A stretch of 54,048 nucleotides of DNA from a virus. This document shows positions 53,501 through 54,048 of this stretch, one piece after another. The position numbers and the translations under genes are program-made. The notes below the pieces were generated by a model, which saw only the letters and a list, made by a program, of their open reading frames with translations, made no database searches and was not told where the DNA came from. Each line of letters opens with the position of its first letter. The stretch's first letter is position 1. The stretch spans positions 1-54,048 of IMG/VR virus record IMGVR_UViG_3300032173_000540; one strand, given 5' to 3'.

Positions 53501-54048
53501 CTCAATTTGTTTCTGAACTTGAAAAGAAAACGAATAACCCTGATTTACAAGTTCTTATTTACATGATATGTTATGCTAAAATATTTAATGAAAATAAATT
53601 TTATGGTTATAATAACAATTATGCTAACGTAACATTAACAACAGATTACGGTGAAAGTAGTGGATTCTTTAGTCCTAAAAAATACTCTTGTGTTAATATT
53701 CCGAACTTAACAAGTGAAAAAACATCACAGCCTATTGCAAATTTTGATACTATTGGAAAATTCTTTGACTTTATGATATCTAAATTATCCGCAAATGTAA
53801 GTAGGGTATTTGGCGCAACTACAGGATTAGGTATTACTAAGTATTATGTTTGTTATTGGCCAGTTGCTGGAGTTACAGAAGAATATTTTGATTCTCATAT
53901 AACAGAATTTAAAACTTTAGAAGCGACATTTAATAAAGCGTTTAAATCGGCAGGAGATTTTGGGTTAAATGTTGAATCGACAACCCAACTTAAAGTTGCA
54001 AATGCAAACCAAAAGAAAAAAATTGCGAACACATATGCTGGCGTAGTT
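47569..54048 (+). CDS. Giant baseplate/hub protein, cut by the end of the window (>2160 residues)
   Basis: From ATG at 47569 the frame is open for 2160 codons to the last base. The first ~250 residues (FGNIRERLVDHENLVMYANL, then TLKGYYGQAIRYQLNLKTF) resemble hub-type beta domains. At about 1790-1900 is a hub-end pattern: YQCSVVCLGNALLQPTMYFN, then GPYFITEVDHNITQGSFQTTFKG, as in gpD/gp27-like proteins. A phrase SIQ-x-QLN-x-VDQASG occurs at about residue 276 and again at about 1806. After about 1940 a further alpha/beta domain (SQFVSELEKKTNN, YAKIFNENKFYGYNNNYANV) may be enzymatic. The main function is probably baseplate hub. Confidence 0.75.
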   Translation, partial: MAGNVQGDNSGNVLVEFDYNNIIVVDPNKTIDAFGNIRERLVDHENLVMYANLEAEVVPRTKLSVGGSPEDRIRILSVAKMNFLRPTEGTNLTTGYYDELTGKNSRNGLGVNQMTEQIIDPKNGTKPYSKMTVNNPGQTATDNGLLGITSISVKTNSSFVPQVTMELEDIQGRALFQLGNDSPYSAFFNLPYCPFYLTLKGYYGQAIRYQLNLKTFNARFNTFSGNYQITLEFVGYKFNILNEISMGSLFATPHMYSTTFGISKSPTSPEGAGNSSIQAQLNIVDQASGKQSTISADNLTSELVTERGYQKITEVYSEYKAKGLLSPDFPEWTVAQLMNQLQTFEQTIQNAYPPVIIEPLTNIRNYKEGLKNYFNEIYGNKDSWFNTYINPKPIILKGTNQEVYIFKQEFIDNPTKKEEAKSLLSAYTIDFNVNVLGPNPTLGTLGKTPIKNSITYNTMVKQVAPTEIDIVKTTTSQTGVLSPTTADTKAVLLLLEKGFKPTLEKDTSNTTFENLFGNLVKPGAFIFDEFQNLLSKMETEANKKLSEYETAITADLAKKIEDSSTGLGFKPTVRNICAVIMASAEGFIRLLDEVHTNAWNVKYDPVRKNAILDNPSSAQGTDTEGNVKITNAAQNDNQGLVNGQIPVYPWPQFFVETPEDKKGRFQLKYIADPSVVNLTKGYLYDKWPEVEFVEEYMKGLTQKFNLPITQPTIDSQNTTNIINVNAIEYPSEGIAYVNKEEIKFFYEIWERQFLTSNYSGFIRANNNQIDQLTKLIVSAETNNIVTGLGISSPFLTLKLKNYNITAQNYPAFLSNISNQGTGRAYQDYLRDFFVTPYLRNLTQNSFNILSLTDLGKEPQTATNSDGLLQLTKNVTNDPLIIDTYPFTDPTWVSKNMANSVSSTKNSVYNTNRVLTVFEDRDVISNFNSVYDYSKNRPVTNFSYLNVSNPVNQITSIGLDGFYLIRKDPTYFIPTEGYVNYLSPSKNIPIETTTSMLNTPYFVNAIQNGVYNWRRKDPYPYTQAAYLFINSLPLASLKEKYKTNGVSSDLDYIASCFKKFGAIHKMPYAWVLKMGSVWYRYKTYVNSNVDILDSAWKDFSYKTNFDPVTSSDTKTYTFNFDGVNKITLQSSANNITKIQTGFYPKVINDFNVFYNGYDLYSGYTDTEIQSSVDVGLKVYNFTDSNINAQSGSSYSSIQTWSVVLPNNTFDPTDVGNACNPSNNTTTLKYYVVPSFGSEINQVKNECLIANVPVSTGFINNPSIYNGSVRLLWSSPNYGYFKNSEISRPLPDSYINKIETGTKQQSSFKLLNDFDYSKIEEIFSVFDKTILDKFEQEFLNFSKPVANIDLGPQLVVPIGVSPVDQNALFKNFQYLFRNLMEIEGKGDSVTTGEYFKTIGESQLTIFSNTIKSFLEYDVILKYGNPAEYDRRVMASYLTQGNGDYPIQDPINFAPYIKDSLPSKANTITLALSKSRYPQAWLSLETEVGFSTIENLIYDNNGSYITDFFIDNNIEFTSDNVVLLAPIIKMYATQKLYNPNLNPADFKNSLETYLGLTSQFQNNILNQILTKVRDKLPDQQQLPERVIQSTIDGQQSKVENYEVFKGLNDKWIAGSDYTSKTLFEDFMFLDRASRNIGDTIIIDIFDLKNMFSKNSLNMEMSVFTFVSGLLIKNKFNVMPLPAYVNFYNIQDVDGTTIPQPEGKLEFADNMWGTFLDVDYRKSGPKMICFYAGQPSTHLDLPKGNSRFRDDAFELRRASDNPLIEDPAGKKDYAVSNKCVGFNVDVGIRNQNIFYSLQVGMDGGRATSESIQTQLNMVDQASGRNVATQNVSLYNLYKQRSYQCSVVCLGNALLQPTMYFNLRHVPMFNGPYFITEVDHNITQGSFQTTFKGTRQGIYDLPSIDTYLQSINQNLLSKIEAIIKSKKDDVSGKAITNINKSKYVSQTGDSTAAAQNSCRNNLATAYNSFGDAQTSNTVSLTPSQFVSELEKKTNNPDLQVLIYMICYAKIFNENKFYGYNNNYANVTLTTDYGESSGFFSPKKYSCVNIPNLTSEKTSQPIANFDTIGKFFDFMISKLSANVSRVFGATTGLGITKYYVCYWPVAGVTEEYFDSHITEFKTLEATFNKAFKSAGDFGLNVESTTQLKVANANQKKKIANTYAGVV

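Noticed and set aside
1-54048. tRNA genes, insertion sequences, integrase or attachment sites
   Set aside because: I saw no cloverleaf, transposase, integrase or terminal repeat, though divergent tRNAs could be missed by eye.

Overview
The window is a stretch of an AT-rich, tightly packed tailed-phage genome with a T4-like contractile-tail (myovirus) module. Evidence for this includes a tail sheath (34702-37917), a 162-residue tail tube protein (38890-39378), a gp26-type hub or chaperone protein (39451), a ~600-residue tape-measure candidate (40378), a gp53/LysM-like baseplate protein (47256) and a family B DNA polymerase (24876). The host is probably a Bacteroidota bacterium: the polymerase gene has a textbook Bacteroidota promoter (TTTG, 19 bases, TATATTTG), and most start codons lack a Shine-Dalgarno sequence. 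The host assignment is an inference.

Layout. (1) 1-10620, minus strand: a run of overlapping genes. From the promoter end these are five poorly known or WYL-like proteins (7940-10620), then a GT-B glycosyltransferase, a DEDDy exonuclease, dUTPase, a small HAD phosphatase, a two-domain glycosyltransferase, NAD synthetase, a UDP-sugar dehydrogenase, a GT2 enzyme and a truncated GT11 fucosyltransferase-like gene. (2) 10673-15454, plus strand: a large lectin-like virion protein and three modular proteins whose small Cys-containing beta domains are joined by mucin-like Thr/Pro linkers. (3) 15535-24394, plus strand: a glycan cassette that starts with a GT60/Skp1-type polypeptide GlcNAc-transferase homologue. 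It continues with a GDPD-like protein, a HAD-nucleotidyltransferase fusion, a methyltransferase and several glycosyltransferases. (4) 24411-27605: a small structural-type protein and the DNA polymerase. (5) 27582-32393, minus strand: a small protein, a neck-like protein, a superoxide dismutase fused to a possible nuclease domain, and an SNF2-type helicase. (6) 32450-54048, plus strand: the tail module, ending in a giant baseplate protein that runs off the window. It contains one small reverse gene (34420-34581).

The genes suggest two programmes: a replication and nucleotide set, and a virion set in which glycan-making enzymes sit beside Thr/Pro-rich virion proteins. A short motif, NTATTTAT, lies just upstream of most transcription-unit starts on both strands and in gene orientation; I propose it as the phage's own (probably late) promoter element. 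The most notable observations are: the mucin-like virion proteins next to a GT60-type enzyme; the SOD-nuclease fusion; a likely +1 (or -2) recoding event or overlapping gene at the end of the gp26-like gene just before the tape measure; an OmpA-like domain inside a baseplate protein; and the NTATTTAT motif. No tRNA, CRISPR array, insertion sequence or attachment site was recognised. No gene-free stretch exceeds 300 bases.
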